From Neodontobutis hainanensis (taxonomy: Eukaryota; Chordata; Actinopteri; Gobiiformes; Odontobutidae), in contig JALDNG010000016.1 of assembly GCA_024349245.1 (NCBI GenBank), positions 3,286,001 to 3,350,000 on the forward strand: DNA of 64,000 nucleotides, in the 5' to 3' direction. The notes beneath the pieces were generated by a model, which worked only from the letters and a program-made list of their open reading frames with translations, was not told the DNA's origin and searched no databases. Made by a program: the position numbers and the translations under genes. How positions within the stretch are numbered: position 1 is the stretch's first letter; the number at the start of each line of letters is the position of its first letter. This document shows positions 23,847-35,600 of the stretch, piece by piece.

Positions 23847-26800
23847 ATGGTTTCCACTAGAGTGCTTGATGGAGGCTGGGGATGGGCCATTGTGGTGGCC
23901 TCCTTCATGGCGCAGCTCCTGGCCTACGGCTCACCCCAGTCTGTGGGTGTCCTGTACCCTGAGTGGCTCCACGCCTTCCAGGAGGGCAAAGGCATGACAG
24001 CTTGGGTGGGCTCTCTAGTCGCTGGAGTTGGTTTAATAGCCAGTGAGTATTTTACATTATAACATCTTTTAAATTAACGATTCTGTGTTAGAGTAAATCC
24101 AACAGCTATGATGTTTGACATTTGATAAGTGAACCTGATTAACCAGTCATTTAGTTTGACTACTTAATAATAGTACACATAGTTAAAGTCAAGTTATCTG
24201 GGGAATGTCTTTACAGAGCAAGCATTTGTAATTAATATGTGATATTTTAACTTAATTCATTGACAGTAGAAAAATGGGATTCTGTTGCTTCCTGGGAAGA
24301 CTTACAGTTATTGATTTTCCAAGAGTGCAAACAACAACTGCAAGTCATCCATGCTATGAATGTAGCATGGGTGACTTGCATAATCTAACCACAGAGGGAG
24401 GAAGATACACAGTAATGGTATATCTGTCAATTATACAAAGATAGAGCCTGCCAGAATGGCAACCCTAGTTTTCTTTGCCTGAGAGGATGTTAGAAAATCA
24501 TGACTCAACAGATCTGGATGTTTCCTGACACATGTCTTCTGTGTCACACTGAAACAAATTCCTGCTGCAATACTGATCTGGTAAAGACATGTCACATATT
24601 GCATGTGAGTTAGGCCACATTGGGATATAGGCCTGGTTCATCTGACATGAGCTGCTGCTCACCCTGTGTGTCTATGAGGGGATAGAAAGGTTTGTTTAAA
24701 CTCCACATAGTAGTTATTGTATTTTGATTTAAATAATAAAATATTTAAACATTTTATTCCTCTGGGACCAAACTCTTAGGACTGGCTTTCAAGAGACTGC
24801 CAATATGACATAGCAGCTTCCTGCTACAAAATGTGTACAGTAGATCATGTCACATGTTTTTTTTATCAGTTATTTAATAACTCTTTGGTTTTGCAACTTC
24901 TTCCATTCTTCAGGTCCTGTCTGCAGTGCATGTGTTGACAACTTTGGAGCACGTCCTGTGACTGTCTTCAGTGGTATAATGGTGGCTGGAGGTCTGATGC
25001 TCAGTGCCTTTGCTCCTAATGTCCAATTCCTTATCTTTTCATATGGCATTGTTGTCGGTAAGAAATTGATTTATTTCTTTTTTTTGCCTATGTTTGATAG
25101 ATGCAGTGTAGATAGACAGCAAAAACAGGATAAGAAGGAAGGGAATAAAACTGAGCAAGTGACCTGAGGTGGAATCAATCTGGGTGTATCAATCACGCTC
25201 ACACCAGAGTATGTGGTATGCGCTCTACCAGGTGAACCACTGTGGCGCCTTGGTAAGAAATTTTATATTAATTAATTATTAGGAATAATGTTATGGGTTG
25301 AGTAATCTTGCTTATAACAACAAATTGTCTGCAAAGGAGTCCAGCAGTTAGACTTTAGACAATGGGAGTGGCTCATGACAATGAACCAAGCGTCTTATCC
25401 ATTTAACAAATCTTATAGCACATTGCAAATGAATACTATAGTCAGATTGTGGTCCAAACATTGTAAGATTGTAATATACGTTTGGAGTGCGTTGTAACTC
25501 ATGTGTCATGTGGCACTACCACCTGTTACAGCAAATTAAGTTAACCCAACCGTGGTAAGCACTGGTTAACCCATTCACAGTCAGCACGTCAGCCGTGACG
25601 GGGAGTCTATGATTGTTTGAAGATAGCTATTTATTTTTTAGTGATGCCCTTGAATTATGGCTTTCTTGCAGTGTGCACCTTGTTTACTGATTGTCCAGGG
25701 TTTTTATTTTGTTGGAAAGCTTGTATAAAATAATTATACAAAAAAACATTGGTTCAGTTAGGATTTATACCTTCAATGGTTCTTTCAACTGTGAAAAGCA
25801 CATTCCCACTTAATGTATTATGCTAAATGTACAGTTGTGCTCATAAATTGACATACACAGGCAAAAAATGTGATTTTTCAGAGAATATGAATAATAACAC
25901 AAAATCTTTTCTTTCACTCATCGTTAGTGAGAAACTACCCAAATGACCCTGATTAAAAGTTTATTTACCTCAGTTCTTAATACTGTGTAGGACAGGAATG
26001 GAGTACTTTTCATCATAGGCCTTTTTGACTCCTCTACAAATGTAACATTTATGGTTGTGGCCAAACAGTTCAGTTTTGGTCTCATCACTCAAAATGACTT
26101 TGTCTCAGTGGGATGCTTTGTGGCATTTTCGTAGTAATCTTTTTTTTGACCATGCAGCCCATTTTCCTTCAAGTGCTTCCTTATTGTGCATCTTGAAACA
26201 GCTGCACCACTTTTTTTAAAAGCTTGTAAGTTTTACTTTAGTTTTTCTTTTTTTAAATCTCACCATCCACCTTTTAAGGCAGGGTCTCAACAAAAACACA
26301 CTTTTTCCTCGTCTCTCAGACGTTATCTCAGCTTCAGCGTTCTCCTACAGTTATAGTAACTACATGGAAATACGCTCACGATAGATGACATGTAATCACC
26401 AAATAATTTAAGCAGGCGCAACCTGAACACTACTTCCGGAAGCTTTTTGGTTCACAATCACACACACAAAACATTTTTAACAGCTGTTTTACCTGACTTT
26501 AGTCGAATGGTCCAGTCTTTCCACAGCCAGACTTCTGTTCTGTCTCTCATCGTGTCTCTGCTCTTTTCTCTTTTTTAGTTCAGATATTGTCACTGCGTCT
26601 CACACACAGAGAGTGAAGGTCTGGCCTGTAATGCTGGAACAGCGCATCTTAGGACTTATAAAGAAATGCTTTTTTGTGCATTTCTTCCGTGCACGTCAGT
26701 TTCACTTTCTACACGAGAAACAGCAGATGTCGATATCCCGGACGAGCCCCCAAATGTTAAGAGAATTTTGGTTACAGATTAAATGAGCAGACGATGGAGA

Positions 26801-29800
26801 CGGTATATGATTTGACAATAATAGACAGGTTTAATCTTTGCAAAGAGAAGCAAAACGGACACACATGAACAATGGTACGTGGAAGGTTTTGCTTAAAGGT
26901 GTAAACAATACATGAAGCTTTATAGGTTTACATTATGCCAGCCCCCAGCTCCAGGGTCGTGGATGGACGTGTATTGAGCTGACGTGTCAGTCATAGATGT
27001 GTGTCTAAGTGTACAGGACAGAGTGTCCCTGTACAATGATTAGATGTACTTGTTTGTGGATAAGCATGTGAACTGGAGCAGGAGTGAGAGCATAATATAT
27101 AACATTAATGGAGATGTACAATTCCCATAACACTATCCCAAACAATTTTCCTGTCAGTTGAGGCTGAAATCTTTATTGGTCTAACTTACTTTTTTTGTAT
27201 AGTGCTTTTCCACCCACTGTAGTAGGCACTGAAAGCGCTTTACATAAAGCTTCTATTTACCAGTGTTACAGTTGGAACACCACTGGAGACAAGGTAGGTG
27301 AAATGTCTTGCCCAAAGAACAATAGTATGTGGGTGCGAGCGGGATGTCGAAGGACGGCCCGCTCTACCCACTGAGCTAGTGCCGCCCAGCGTTTCACTTC
27401 TTCATTTGAGTTTGAATACTGCTGCAATCTCAATTTCTTGGATATATTTTTATGTTTCTTTCCTGTTTTGTTCAGTTCAATTACATTTTCTCGCAGATCC
27501 TTTGATCTTTTGCTTACCCCATGACTCAGAAAACAGAAACATCAGAGCAGCACTGGATGAGAGATGCAAGGGTCTGTCAGGATCCCAGAAACTCACTGAC
27601 CTTTTATACACACACTGATTATAAGCAAACAGATCACAGGTGAGGATGGTTTGCTTTAGTAGCCATTCAAACCTGTTTGTATCACTTGTGCATGTTATCA
27701 GGCCAAAATCACCAGGGTATGTAGACTTTTGATCAGGTCATTTGGGTAGTTTCTCTTTTTCTTTGATTTAAAAAGAGTAAACACAATTGTTTGATAATAA
27801 ATGGTTTCACCCAACCACTAACTATGAGTGAAAGAAAGGTTTTTATGTTATCATTCATTTTCTCTGAAAAATGTCACAAATTCTGCTAGGGTATGTAAAC
27901 TTTAGTTTTAATTTTATGAAGTCTGTGAAGGTTCTCAGTCATCCAGGACATCTTGAAAAGAGTCCAGTAAAAGCAACTGGTCTCAGTTTTCAAGGTGAAG
28001 ACGTTTCGTCTCAAAGTCCAAGAGACTTTATCAATTCTGAGATCAACTGGTAGAGCTGAGCTTTATCTCTAGAGGGAGGAGTTTCCCCTGAAACCAAACC
28101 TGATGGACTAGGCTGTTCTGGTCTCACAGTTGTTGGCTACGAAATGGAAGTGTGACTCCTGATGTGGGAATCGTTAGTGACATTACTCCATTATGTGCAG
28201 AGTAGTTAGTGTCAATGTTCTATTCAGGTGCTGTGTTTGTTGTTCATGGGTAAGGCTCTTTTGTTTTAGGTTTCAGAACACTGTTGTGAAATACTAGGCA
28301 ACATGAATCTGAGGCCACCTTCTCTGTTCAACAAGGGCTATTCCATTTTTACAAAAATGGCTTCCTTCACCCCTCTCTCAAACCATCTGGCCTTTCTGGA
28401 CAAAATTCGGGCATTGCTGCCCTCAAAGGAATGTCTTTCTCTTTGAGGTGGTGGTGGGCTGCAGACTCAGGTCCTCCAGGATTGGCTCTTCTGTGCTGAT
28501 ACATCATTTTGTGAAGCTGTTGTTTAGTTTCTCCAACATAACTGTTTCTGCACTCTTCACTAAACTGCATAAACCACATTACTCTGTGCGAGGGGATCTT
28601 GTCTTTAGGATGAACCAGATTTTTGACACAGCGTGTTCCTTGGTTTAAAGTACCAGAGACTGGAATGTTGTGTTTGTAGAAAATCCTTTTAAGTTTTTCA
28701 GAAAATACAGACACATAAGGGTTCCTGTCTGTTAGGTTTCTGTGTCCTCTTGGTTTTGTTGAAAGTCAATTTGGGGTATCCACAGTCTTTCAGGGCTTTA
28801 CGGATGTGTTCTTCTTTCCATTTACCTTCTGAGGTTGTGGGCATCTCTTGTGCTCTGTGCTGAAGAGTCCTGATGACTCCAGCTTGTGTTGCAGAGGGTG
28901 GTGGGAATCAAACAGCACATATTGATCTGTGTGTGGTTTCCTATAAACTTCTACTTCAAGAGTCCTGTATTAGTTTTTTACTAACTGTATTTAGTATTTG
29001 TTGAAGTTAAGCCTTTACCTCATGTGAGTCTGAAAGTATGTCACTCAACAGGATTGCATACAGTTGTTTATTTATTTATTTATTTTATACTTATCCTCAG
29101 TTAATCCATGCTACAAGAAAACCTTGTTATATTGTCTTTTCTTTTTTTTCTCTCTACTACAGGCCTGGGTTGTGGTTTGGTCTATGCTGCTACACTGACA
29201 ATCACCTGTCAGTATTTTGATAAGAGGCGCGGACTTGCCCTTGGCATTGTCACCACAGGTACTACTGCCCTTACTCTGCTCTTGGATGCACAAGTTTCCC
29301 TCAAGTTTCCCATATTTACTTCTTTCATGCATGAGCAGCTGTGAGAAAAAGCCATGGTAAACATTTGCAGAATAGTAATGACAGAGGGCCACATTTAGGA
29401 ACCAGACTGCTAAACATTAAAAAGATGGCGGCTCATAATTAGAACTATTTGTAAGGAAGGATATATCTTTGAAGTTGTAGACATTTGCTATTGATAACAT
29501 TAACAGCATTATACAAGAGGTCTTCAATGGGGAAATGTTGAAGACTACTGTTTTCATTACTTTAGCTTTTTTGTTTGTCAAGATGTCCTCTCTCTGTTTA
29601 CACAGGCACAAGTGTTGGAGCGTTCATCTATGCCAGTGCACAGAATGAGTTAATTGTGCTTTTTGGACTGGATGGCTGCCTGCTCATCATTGGCGCAATT
29701 GCACTAAATCTAATGGCCTGCGCTGGCTTCATGAGACCCCTCCACATGCCTGGCTACTACCTCAAACAGAAGGCCGCGCTGGAGCGCAACACTGAGGAGC

Positions 29801-30754
29801 AGCTTTTAAAGAAGCCACCCCGAGATGATCTGAAAATCACAACTGGTTCCACAACCACGGCAGAAAAAAGTTTAACTGTTAAAGAGCTGCTTATCACCAT
29901 AGATGCTAAGGACTTGGCTGTTAAGACAGAGAAGAAAAAACACTGCTGCTTCCCCGGCTTGGCCACCATGAAAATGATTAAAAAGAAGCAGGAAGCTTAC
30001 TCAAAGTATATCCACTCCATGTATGAAATACTACAGGACCAAGCCATGGTGGCCTTTTGTATTGCTATATTTCTATTCAGCCTGGGGGCATTTCCCCCTG
30101 TGCTCTTTATTGAGGATGTAGCTCAGAGCGAGGGACTTATTGAAGAAGTAAGTTTCATTCCTCTAGTTTCGATAGGGGCCATTGCCACATGTGTGGGTAA
30201 ACTAGTGCTAGGCATGCTGGTTGATATCAGATGGATCAATAGCATCTATCTGTATGCCTTCACCATGTTTGCAGGAGGCCTGGCGCTTTTCCTCATACCC
30301 ATTACTAAGACTTATGGAGGACTGCAGATCCTCTCTGCTGTCCTTGGTTTCTTCTCTGGGAACTGGTCTCTCACCTCCTACATTACAACTAAAATTGTAG
30401 GCTTGGAGAGGCTGACACAAGCTCATGGCATCCTGATGTTCTTTGGAGGCTTCGGGATCATGCTGGGACCTCCTGTTGTGGGTAAGACACTCTGAATGAG
30501 TTGATCTTGAAGTAACTGATATGTGTGTATTTGTTCATATCACTAAAGCGTTTCTATTTTTTGTTCCAGGTTGGTTCTTTGACTGGAAACAGTCATATGA
30601 CTTGGCATTTTATTTCAGTGGGAGCTGTGTGGAACTTGGTGCCTTTATTTTGTTTGTTTTCACTCTTCCCTGCTGGAACAGGAAGAACGTTGAGAATGAC
30701 AAGCCCGATGTCCAATACACCAGCAACTGTGAAAAAGTTGTCTCTGTAGCATAA
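23847..30754 (+). CDS. slc16a9: Monocarboxylate transporter 9 (SLC16 family)
   Basis: Complete coding region in five exons: 23847-24042, 24914-25057, 29163-29258, 29606-30481, 30570-30754; 498 aa (human 509). A major-facilitator plasma-membrane carrier; mammalian MCT9 is reported to carry carnitine and creatine. Seen: the MCT signature DGGWGW at residues 8-13 in TM1, YFDKRRGLALG at 131-141 (TM4/5 signature), a hydrophilic central loop of about 100 residues (roughly 190-290) rich in Lys and Thr, then a second set of membrane spans with LGMLVDIRWIN and GILMFFGGFGIMLGPP. The start codon sits in a good context (CACCATGG) and directly precedes the signature. Intron 3 (25058-29162) is swollen by transposable elements. 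The gene reads intact. Substrate specificity in this species is inferred only. Confidence 0.96.
24339..24380. repeat. 18-bp intronic hairpin
   Basis: Arms 24339-24356 and 24363-24380 pair over 18 positions, with one mismatch that is a G-U wobble in RNA, around a 6-nt loop. It lies in slc16a9 intron 2. It is too short for a typical microRNA precursor. Confidence 0.7.
25095..25250 (-). mobile_element. tRNA-derived SINE fragment
   Basis: On the minus strand the head reads GGCGCC..GTGGTTCACCTGGTAGAGCGC, with an A-box-like GGTAGAGCGC, followed by a degenerate B-box region and a pyrimidine-rich tail. This is the layout of fish tRNA-derived SINEs. It sits in slc16a9 intron 3. Confidence 0.65.
26212..26734 (-). 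mobile_element. Leader remnant of an LTR retroelement
   Basis: The sequence between the broken Tc1 left half and the primer binding site. By position it is the start of the internal region of the retroelement whose LTR lies at 26755-27132. No gag, pol or env frame is recognisable; the rest of the element is missing. Confidence 0.45.
26735..26752 (-). other. Primer binding site matching tRNA-Pro
   Basis: On the minus strand, TGGGGGCTCGTCCGGGAT is the 18-nt sequence complementary to the 3' end of tRNA-Pro, the primer used by many gammaretrovirus-like elements. It is separated from the LTR end (CA) by TT, the standard spacing. Confidence 0.85.
26755..27132 (-). mobile_element. Retroviral-type LTR (378 bp) of an endogenous LTR element
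   Basis: The ends are TGTTA...TAACA. The inner end lies two bases from the tRNA-Pro primer site, and the outer end abuts resumed Tc1 sequence (CTATCCCAAACAATTTTCC). On the minus strand a CTATAAAG TATA-like box and an ATTAAA signal occur in plausible U3/R order. A second LTR is not seen, so this is a truncated old copy with no coding capacity. Confidence 0.7.
27182..27389 (-). mobile_element. tRNA-derived SINE inserted in the Tc1 copy
   Basis: On the minus strand it starts GGGCGGCACTAGCTCAGTGG, GTAGAGCGG, a tRNA-like head with an A box. It continues through CTTTGGGCAAGACATTTCAC and ends with a GAAAAGCACTATAC-type tail, all familiar from fish SINEs. Tc1 sequence resumes at about 27390 (CACTTCTTCATTTGAGTTTG). 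Confidence 0.75.
27917..28970 (-). mobile_element. Penelope-like retroelement, 3' fragment
   Basis: Minus-strand translation shows the end of a Penelope-type reverse transcriptase (YRKPHTDQYVLFDSHHPLQ, then LGVIRTLQHRAQE) and a GIY-YIG endonuclease part (NSYVGETKQQLHKMMYQH) in 28367-28714, then the usual 3' tail with GAAGACGTTTCGTCTC (plus strand). Frames are interrupted, so it is inactive. It lies directly against the truncated Tc1 right end. Confidence 0.75.
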
Positions 30755-31905
30755 ATCTGGGTAACTCTTATAAAGACTGTTATTCCTACTGCCCAGCCAC
30801 CCTCTGCTAATGAAATTAAAAATGACACCTCTAAGAGTATTTTTTATATATTGAGAGGGTTGTTCATATTTTTGCTGCAGGGTCTTGATACCAAAATAAT
30901 TTCCAGACATTTTGAAATACAGGTTTATTTGCTCTATTGTACTACACCTGCATTTGTCAGGTTGATACCAGATTCTGCAAATCTTTTGAGTTATAGCAGA
31001 GGGTTGAGTTTTCATTTTATTACCTCATTTTTGAGGTATACTTCACACAAAAAATTACTGACTTTAAACTTTGTGGCGCAAAGAATGAACTCTTTTGATT
31101 CACTGCTGGACAAACAACCACAAGTGTTAATATAATATAACACAATTTTATAAACCTATATGCAAATGCACAAAGCATTTCTCAGACCATATTTCTGGAT
31201 AAAAAAATTAATTGGGATAATGAAGAGAGCTTCATACAGATACATTTTATGTGTCTTATTTTGTCACGGTATTGTACCAAAGCATCAGTACTCTTCATTG
31301 CCGGTCAACACATATGGCCTGTTGGAACAATGTAAAAGCCTTGCTTTATTACCGTTACATTATTTTTTAACATTCTTATTTTACATCATAAGTGTACACT
31401 TTATATGGTCACACTATTTATAAATTGTGTGGCACAATCAACATAATACAGCAGCTAAGCTGTCATTTCCTATCGTATTTTCTTGTGTATACAGTATGTG
31501 TTCAATTGTGAATGTTTTTGAGTGAGTTATGTGTATAATGTTCAATAATCTTTTGTATGGGCTCTAGTTTGACCTTTGTTATTGCCTTGTTAAAGTTTTT
31601 ATGCACAGCTCTTCTTATAGATGCACACCTGGGCCTTCTGTAAACTTACTGTATATTGGTTAAGATAATGTTAATCTCACTACAGTTGTAATGATGTTTT
31701 GCAGTAGGCTTTTAGAATTACTTGAATGTTGTCTATAAATAGACCACTTATATGTTGGTTCGTTTTTAAAAAGTTTGGGACAGCAGTAATTGGGCTGTCA
31801 CTTTTTTGTCAAAACTGTTGATTTTATATGCCAGTGTTTCTACTAATGTGTATTCTGTTTTATATTTTATTTAAAATGTGGCAATAAAAGTACTGAGATC
31901 AATCC
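30755..31905 (+). other. slc16a9: slc16a9 3' UTR
   Basis: AT-rich and non-coding, with a polyadenylation hexamer AATAAA at 31883-31888. Confidence 0.6.
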
Positions 31906-32667
31906 ATTTAAAAGAGTCTTATGGAATTACCATCACAAATAACCTGCAATGGTGAAATATATATTTATATATTTACCCCTTCTTTCATCAATTAGGCTTT
32001 TGCTCTTGACACTGGCATCACATGAAATTGGTCAATGCCTGGTATCCTTTTTTTCGATTAGTGCAGTTCCTTATATTGACGTAAATAAATAGCTTATGAG
32101 AATAATAGAATTAATAATTTTCTGCGTAATGTGTGATTTGCTTGTTTCAGGAGTATAGGCTACCCTCCGACTCGATCCATTTTAAAGAACGGTAGCGCCT
32201 GGCCATGTGTTTCTAGTGAAGATGAAGTGCAAAAAAAGTTAAACTGGCGAGTTTCTAGAAATAAAATAAATTAAAATCTTACGATAATACAGCGCTTGTC
32301 TCAAAAAGGGGGGGCTTTGTACACAAATAGAATCATGTCCTTGAGGACGAGACATGGCTTCAGTAGAAGCCTTGTTCCAAGAGCAACCCCTTCCCTGTCT
32401 CCATAGTTACACTAATGTCACGTGACTAGCAACGTAAACATTTCCCGCTAGTTACGGGGACTGTGGAAAACTAGATTTTAAGATGCGTAGCCTACTCTAC
32501 ATTTTTCTATATACTGTGCATGTTAAATAGTCTATAAACATAAACGATGGCTGAAACTCGTGTTTTCGAAAGTGATGTTTATATTGTCGAGGCGTATTGT
32601 TTTGTGAAACTAAAACTGCCTGTAAAAATGGAGCTGGAGCTGTTCGACGTTGAGCTGAGCTGAAAAA
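31906..32667 (+). promoter_or_regulatory. fam13c: slc16a9-fam13c spacer with fam13c promoter region
   Basis: A short spacer. A palindromic E-box GTCACGTGAC lies at 32417-32426, about 240 nt before the fam13c ATG; this is the 10-bp CLEAR/USF-type form bound by bHLH-zip factors such as TFEB and USF. No TATA box near the start. The transcription start was not located. Confidence 0.45.
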
Positions 32668-35600
32668 ATGGGAGCAAGCGCCTCCGTGTCGCTCTGTGTA
32701 AGTTTATCATTCACACTCAACTTGCTTTCACGTGCATGGATTCTAACTCCTGATAACCAACTGTTGTTAGATGAGATTATTGTATAGTTTGTTATCAACA
32801 ATTCTTTGACTAGGTTTGTTAAGTGAATAACTAACATCATTTAGGGATGTGCCGTTTTATGTGCTAATTATTGTCAGTGTGCTTATGTCTTTCTGTGCCT
32901 TAACACTTTTTCATTTAGCCTACAATCCTTTCATGCTTTTATTAACTGTATACCACTGACATTACTTTATCTGATTTCACGCATGATGTTATCTTGTAAT
33001 AATCAATGTAACATACACACCCTGCCATTATTAAATGTAGTAAAACAATCTTAATTGAATTTAATTTTACTGTGAAAACGTCAGTATAACATTAATTTAG
33101 GTTGTAATGTAATAATAGTTATTCTACTCAAGCAAAATGATACACCTAACCAAACAATTTACCACCTAGTTGAGGACATAAACTGATGCAATATTCCATG
33201 TAGTGTAATATTTTTCATGATTCTATAAATTACTTTTTTTTCATACAGAGCGACCGTTCTTCTGTGAAAATTCTGAAGTCTACTGCTAAGGTCAGCCCAG
33301 AACCCATTATTTCGACCCTGGTATCAGAGTCTGAATCTATTCCCAGCTGTGTGTTCGGTGTTGCCTTAGAGACACTGAAGGAAGATGGACAGATGGTCTC
33401 TGGAATCCCACTTGTTTTAAAAGACATGGTGGAGTACCTCAATATCAATGGTAATGGTTGTACTAACTTCTTTTTCTTTCTCTCTCTGTCACAAAGTGTA
33501 TGTACAAAAATATGTGTCATTCTTTTGCTGTGACAGGAATGCAGCATAGAGGTTTGTTTCGTCTGTGTGGATCAGTGGTGCGGATGAGGGAACTGAGGCA
33601 GAGGTGGGACAGTGGAGAAAGGGTGGACCTACAAAACGAGGGAGATGTTCCAACCGTGGCCTCTCTCCTCAAACTCTTTTTTCGAGTGTTGCCTGTTCCC
33701 ATAGTTCCCGAAACTCAGCGAAAACAGCTGATCCAGAGTCTTACAGGTACTAAAATTGATGGTCATACAAGGACTTGCTCAGGGCTGGCAAGATTTTGTC
33801 AGTCTTTGTAACAACAAAATTGACATTTGCTGTATCTAATATGTGTTAGAGAGGTTGTTAGTAATGTAGCTAAGGAGATTCTCACATTTCTTGGAATATC
33901 ATGTCACTTGCATGACAAAGTTACTATTACTCTTTGTTGAGTATTATACTTTCTCTTATTCTAGTTGTCTTACTTTGGTAATATCATATTATTTTCATTC
34001 ATTCATTCATTCATCTTTTACCGCTATAGAGAGTACATACATTGTGAACAATGGCCATTTAGTCGCTGGGGTTAGAAAGCTAGAGACTTACACAGACAGA
34101 TAACCATTCACTTTAAAGATTCATTCACTTGGGACAATTTAGATTCCCCAATCTGCCTACACTTATACACCATATTATGTCTAAAGATTAAAACTATACT
34201 GTCTGTATGTCTTTGTACAATTTCTGTCTTTGCAGGAAACACAGATGAGGGCCTCACAAATCAGTCTCTGAGAGAAAATTTTTGTCATCTTCCAACTGCC
34301 AGCCTTGTTATCTTGTCTTACCTGATAAACTTCCTGTCCAAAGTGGCAACTCACAGCCAATCAAATCATATGCCAATGGAAAATCTTGCTACCATCTTTG
34401 GGCCTTGTATATTCCAGTAAGTTATTGCTGTTAATGCTACATTCTCTTCATAGTAAGTCTGGGACACTGTTCCACACTGCCATCCATTGGAGTGAGTGTG
34501 GTTGTTAAATTACATGTTACAGTATAAGATTTTTTTCTAGCTGAATTGTATAACGCAACTCTTAATGCATTTCACAACAGCAAAAGTAATTCAAAATAAA
34601 AGTTGTAGTTATGTCGACTTCAGTTCAGATCCATCCTAGCTCAATTTTTCATTTCCTGTCATACAAAACTGGGGTGTAGTCAGTTTAGTCTTGTTTAGGA
34701 AATGGGTGTGGAGAGTGGCTGATAACGCGCTACAGAAAGAGACTGCTGCTTACGCTGTCTGTTTATAGATGTCACCCATCATCGTAAACAGACCTAGTCT
34801 CTTGGGAGTCACAATTACACATGCTAGGTCAAAATATGCAATTGACAAAATTATCTAAAATACTCAGTCTGGTGAATGTCTTATATATCAAAAAGAAAGA
34901 CTGCTGTACATAAAAACGCAAATATGTTATTGATGATAATATAATGGTTTGCTACTTGCTAGTGACAGTCACTTGGCACCTGCTCAATGCCCTACACTGC
35001 TTGTCTGACACCCTCTTACTGTATGTGACCAGATGTATCTATGGTCTGTATATCTGTCATTTAATCTGTTTCTGTAACTCTTATGCAGTACACGTAACTG
35101 GTTTCCTGTGATTCCACTTGACCTGAACTTTTGTTTTACTATGCAGTAACAGCCATTTTATTGCCCTGTGGTGAGGACAATATTGTTGAATGGGGGAGCA
35201 ATGGGCAGACATAGTAATGTTTTTTTTACAATTTGTGAAAGCGGTACTCTATTATAAATATTCTGATTTTTCCCTGCCAAATGTAATAACCCTCTGTGTT
35301 GCATTGCAACATTTACAACAAGTTCAGTTGTCATGTCAGTTTATCCTTTTTATTGCATTTGATCCATTCTTCCACTAGATGGCGTCGTCTTAGAGAATTT
35401 TTGAGAAACCCGGCAACATTATCCCTATAAAACCATTTGTATCATATTTCCTACCCGAGTTTCTGAGACCACTAATTTATCAAATTATCCAATGTATCAT
35501 ATGTGATACAAATATAAATCTCAGAAAAAAAAAGATTATTATTTTTTTTTAATTATTTTCTTAAAATGTTTTCAGTTGCCAAAAAAAATTATTTTCTGGC

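Larger units (their letters stand above)
25832..27903 (-). mobile_element. Tc1/mariner-type transposon copy, interrupted and decayed
   Basis: The left end CAGTTGTGCTCATAAATTGA abuts a TA dinucleotide (25830-25831), and an inner repeat at about 25920-25965 is mirrored at about 27720-27760. Minus-strand remnants of a Tc1-like transposase are visible in 25970-26210 (complement of GAGACCAAAA..GGCCACAACCATAAA) and 27400-27530. The right terminal repeat stops early near 27903, without its last bases. The reading frame is broken by stops and by two insertions, a retroelement at about 26212-27132 and a SINE at about 27182-27389, so the copy is inactive. Confidence 0.8.

Noticed and set aside
24339..24380. 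MicroRNA precursor at the slc16a9 intron hairpin
   Set aside because: The stem is about 18 bp and the whole hairpin 42 nt, too short for a normal pre-miRNA.
29575..29605. Start codon at 29575 as the beginning of a separate transporter gene
   Set aside because: It is intronic; the acceptor at 29605 joins this exon in frame to slc16a9 exon 4 (TTG-TSVG).
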